From Mycoemilia scoparia (Eukaryota > Kickxellomycota > Kickxellomycetes > Kickxellales > Kickxellaceae), in assembly GCA_027575805.1 (NCBI GenBank), contig JANBPU010000176.1, positions 1-33,157 on the forward strand: a DNA stretch of 33,157 bases. Direction: 5' to 3'. This document shows, one piece after another, positions 31,299 to 33,157 of the stretch (position 1 is its first letter; every line of letters begins with the position of its first letter). Position numbers and translations under genes: made by a program. Under the pieces are notes generated by a model, which was given only the letters and a program-made list of their open reading frames with translations, made no database searches and was not told where the DNA came from.

Positions 31299-32264
31299 TG
31301 GCTTTAGCATACAAAAGGGCTGGTCTGGAGCACAGAGACAGGAGTCGGTTCAGCCCACTCTCGTATGAATGGCGATAGTTCTGTCTACAATGATCTTGGC
31401 TTTTCCTTGCCTGAAGATTGAATCACCACGCATACAATGGTCTAAAAATGGGCCATATTGAAAGCTGATGCATTTGGACCGCATTTATATCCAAGGAACA
31501 CGGTTACTCGCAGAATACAGCATTGAATGCCTGTAAAGGCAGTTTGATGGGCGCACATTTTGATTATGGCAATTCAAGAAGAAACATTTTGTATGTTTGT
31601 GTCTGAGATGGTACACTTCTATGAATAACTTGGTGTGCCTTTTACTACATGTATTTTTGCAGTCAGCAGCAATCCACCAAGTATAAAAACTCGTCTGGAT
31701 CTCTCTTCAATTGCTGCCCTTTATTCCTCACCACTTTCTACTAAATTTTCCCAGTACCGCTGCATAGTAATAATCATCGAATGTTTACTCTCAGCTTCTG
31801 TTTTTTGCAATCGACAGTTCTAAACCGCTAGAGTGTTGATTGAAATAAACAGTGCTGAAAGTAAACATTTAGGATACAAGGCAATGCTTTAGGATTATAG
31901 ATTTTTCGATTTATTTGACCTACTTGAATTAAATGGTTTAAGAGCGTTATTATTTTTGAGGTTGTTATCACTGATAAAATATTATTGTCTTCTAGCCAAG
32001 CTACTTCTAAAGTTGAACCCATGTGCATACTTTAATGCTTATCAGCACACAAATATACCCTTCAATAGATGCCATTTATGAACATAACAGAGTGACAATG
32101 TGGATACGCTTTCATTTCAAGGACATGGCATCTAAAGCATAGCTGTTTTGTGCGTATTTTATATAATCTAAGTAAAGTGCTATGTTGTATCCATCAACAC
32201 TGACTGTTTTGACATCTTCAAATTTTTATAAATCAATGTCTTCTTTACCTTCTTATTATAGCTT

Positions 32265-32299
32265 AAGGACTGGGGGGTATACACCACCTTCCAGTCCTT
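32265..32299. repeat. Hairpin-forming inverted repeat
   Basis: AAGGACTGG and CCAGTCCTT form a perfect 9 bp stem around a 17 nt loop. A second imperfect one (CCCCCACACCAG / CTGGTGGGGG) follows at about 32367-32403. Confidence 0.6.
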
Positions 32300-32303
32300 G
32301 TCA

Positions 32304-32357
32304 CTGTCCTCCAACGCACCGCTGTCCTCCAACGCACCGCTGTCCTTCAACGCACCG
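32304..32357. repeat. Tandem repeat, 3 x 18 bp
   Basis: Three units of CTGTCCTCCAACGCACCG, the third with one substitution. 18 bp equals six codons, encoding CPPTHR-type units on plus or GALEDS on minus. Confidence 0.9.
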
Positions 32358-32610
32358 CTGCTTCCACCCCCACACCAGCCTTAGTGGGCAAACTGGTGGG
32401 GGTCACCATGAAAGTCGCATTCGCCGAGGAGTGATTGCCATTATCTCAATCATTCTTGGTTTAGATAAATGACGCATCGGTATAGCCAGTCTCAGGGCCA
32501 GTGTTTAAAGGCATATATTTAATTTTGTACCTTTTTATTAATTTTGCATCTTTTCAATTAATAAATCATCTAATTATTTCACCAGCACCTTTTTTTTATT
32601 AATTTCAGGC

Positions 32611-32731
32611 ATATGGGCAATAATTTTTGAAGGGTGAAAGTTCACTAGTAAAACTGGACACCCATTTGGCTGTGATTTCCCCTATAATCACTGGTCCCCA
32701 AAATTCACCCTTCAAAAATTATTGCCCATAT
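32611..32731 (-). mobile_element. MITE copy G (121 bp, best preserved)
   Basis: The two ends are perfect inverses over about 28 bp, containing GGGCAATAATTTTTGAAGGG, in a TA context. Internally it is a reverse-orientation match to copy B. This is the least decayed copy and best defines the family ends. Confidence 0.92.
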
Positions 32732-32753
32732 ATTTGAATCTTGCACCAAAATT
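32726..32753. repeat. 28 bp inverted repeat, left arm
   Basis: Starts with CCATATATTTGAATCTTGCA. A perfect inverse copy lies at 33056-33083. The left arm overlaps the last six bases of MITE copy G. Confidence 0.9.
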
Positions 32754-32824
32754 TGGATGACAAAACATAGAGTTATGGGGTTTTAATGTTTTATTGTATT
32801 ATTTAACATTATACATAAATAACA

Positions 32825-33157
32825 TTATAAATAGTTATTTAGGTTGGTATAATAGTAGCCACTATTGCTAGTGATGACGGTGGTGGTTATTTCTGCTACT
32901 GCTGCTGTTGCTGTTGGCAGCAATGATATTGGCCGCTGGTTGCTGGCGATGGTGGTGGTGTGGTGGTAAGGGGGTAAGAATTTAAGCTGAAAATGAAAAA
33001 GGATATAAAATTAATAAAAAAGGAGCTTGGTAATAAATTAGGATAGTATTGTAATAATTTTGGTGCAAGATTCAAATATATGGAAAGTTCTCCATCAAAA
33101 GGAAACAGATAAGCGTGCTCATACATTCCCTGCAAGTTGGCCCATAATCCATACATT
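32825..33157 (-). CDS. 3' end of a possible minus-strand gene, partial
   Basis: Candidate last two exons: 33125-33157 and 32825-32986, joined by a GTATGA...TTTCAG intron of 138 nt that keeps frame. The result reads WIMGQLAGN, then LKFLPPYHHTTT, a Thr/Ala/Ser-rich middle and an ending NSGYYYTNLNNYL before TAA. A minus-strand AATAAA follows near 32786. The family is not recognised and the gene begins outside the window. An alternative unspliced minus frame (32896-33156) reads through the intron into a Gln run; the spliced version is favoured because of the good acceptor and signal order. Confidence 0.38.
33056..33083. repeat. 28 bp inverted repeat, right arm
   Basis: Perfect inverse of 32726-32753. 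It falls inside the proposed intron of the partial gene, so a transcript could pair the two arms around the last exon. Confidence 0.9.

Larger units (their letters stand above)
32177..32411 (-). pseudogene. Minus-strand frame with hexapeptide repeat
   Basis: Read on the minus strand, an open frame without ATG runs from a stop near 32386 down to a TAG near 32180. It encodes GGGSSGALKDS, two GALEDS repeats and then DKDWKVVYTPQSLSYN followed by a Lys-rich end. An acceptor-like CTAAG stands at its start. The in-frame 18 bp repeat unit suggests coding origin, but the plus strand also has an open frame across the same repeats (32182-32472), so the coding strand is not certain. Confidence 0.25.
30702..32610. 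other. Repeat- and relic-rich intergenic region
   Basis: 1.9 kb without an intact gene. It contains two short protein-like frames on the plus strand (30960-31298), a 14 bp direct repeat CATGTCCAGGGATG at about 30965 and 31058, and a GC-richer segment at 32255-32440 with an 18 bp tandem repeat and two hairpin-forming inverted repeats. The rest shows nothing recognisable. Confidence 0.5.

Noticed and set aside
31950..31965. Possible eighth MITE terminus (TTATTATTTTTGAGG)
   Set aside because: The match is short and no inverse partner lies within 200 bp.
9584..33157. tRNA or rRNA genes
   Set aside because: I looked for the B-box pattern GGTTCGANNCC and for rRNA-like segments and saw none with supporting cloverleaf structure.

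Overview
The window is nuclear DNA from a filamentous or early-diverging fungus. Support for this: short spliceosomal introns (about 43-350 nt, GT-AG plus one GC-AG), single-gene transcription units on both strands, and a fungal gene set (ERMES subunit Mdm12, DASH subunit Ask1, a PPPDE-thioredoxin-PUL fusion). The Asn- and Asp-rich low-complexity tracts and moderate AT richness would fit a zygomycete-grade fungus. That placement is inference; I cannot name the species.

Layout. 1-530 is a repeat plus the OST1 promoter. 533-9583 (+) holds OST1 (oligosaccharyltransferase subunit 1), MDM12, ASK1 and a five-exon PPPDE-thioredoxin-PUL protein. 9792-10724 (-) is a short-chain dehydrogenase/reductase. 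11472-14462 (+) is cactin, seven exons. 15287-16978 (-) is a single-pass membrane protein that looks like a cell-surface sensor. 16979-21483 is a 4.5 kb region with no convincing intact gene. 21484-22239 (-) is a small secreted protein and 23234-25648 (-) is COG8. 26111-26560 (+) is SDHAF2/SDH5 and 27011-29049 (+) is the cytosolic phenylalanyl-tRNA synthetase beta chain. 29523-30151 (-) is RPS25, whose start codon lies alone on the first coding exon. 30152-33157 is repeat-rich, with coding relics and probably the 3' end of another minus-strand gene.

The genes are ordinary housekeeping genes of unrelated pathways: N-glycosylation, ER-mitochondria contacts, kinetochore, splicing, Golgi tethering, respiratory complex assembly and translation. 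They do not form a functional cluster. Exon structures were derived by joining conserved reading frames across canonical splice sites.

The most distinctive content is non-coding. Seven copies of a miniature inverted-repeat element (94-126 bp) share termini containing CAATAATTTTTGAAGGG and mostly sit in TA dinucleotides. Two are inside cactin introns. Two are embedded in a ~330 bp, ~97% identical duplicated block found upstream of both OST1 and RPS25, in the same orientation relative to each gene. I found no prophage, CRISPR, toxin or viral system. The strongest candidate for something undescribed is this MITE family and its promoter-associated duplicated block.
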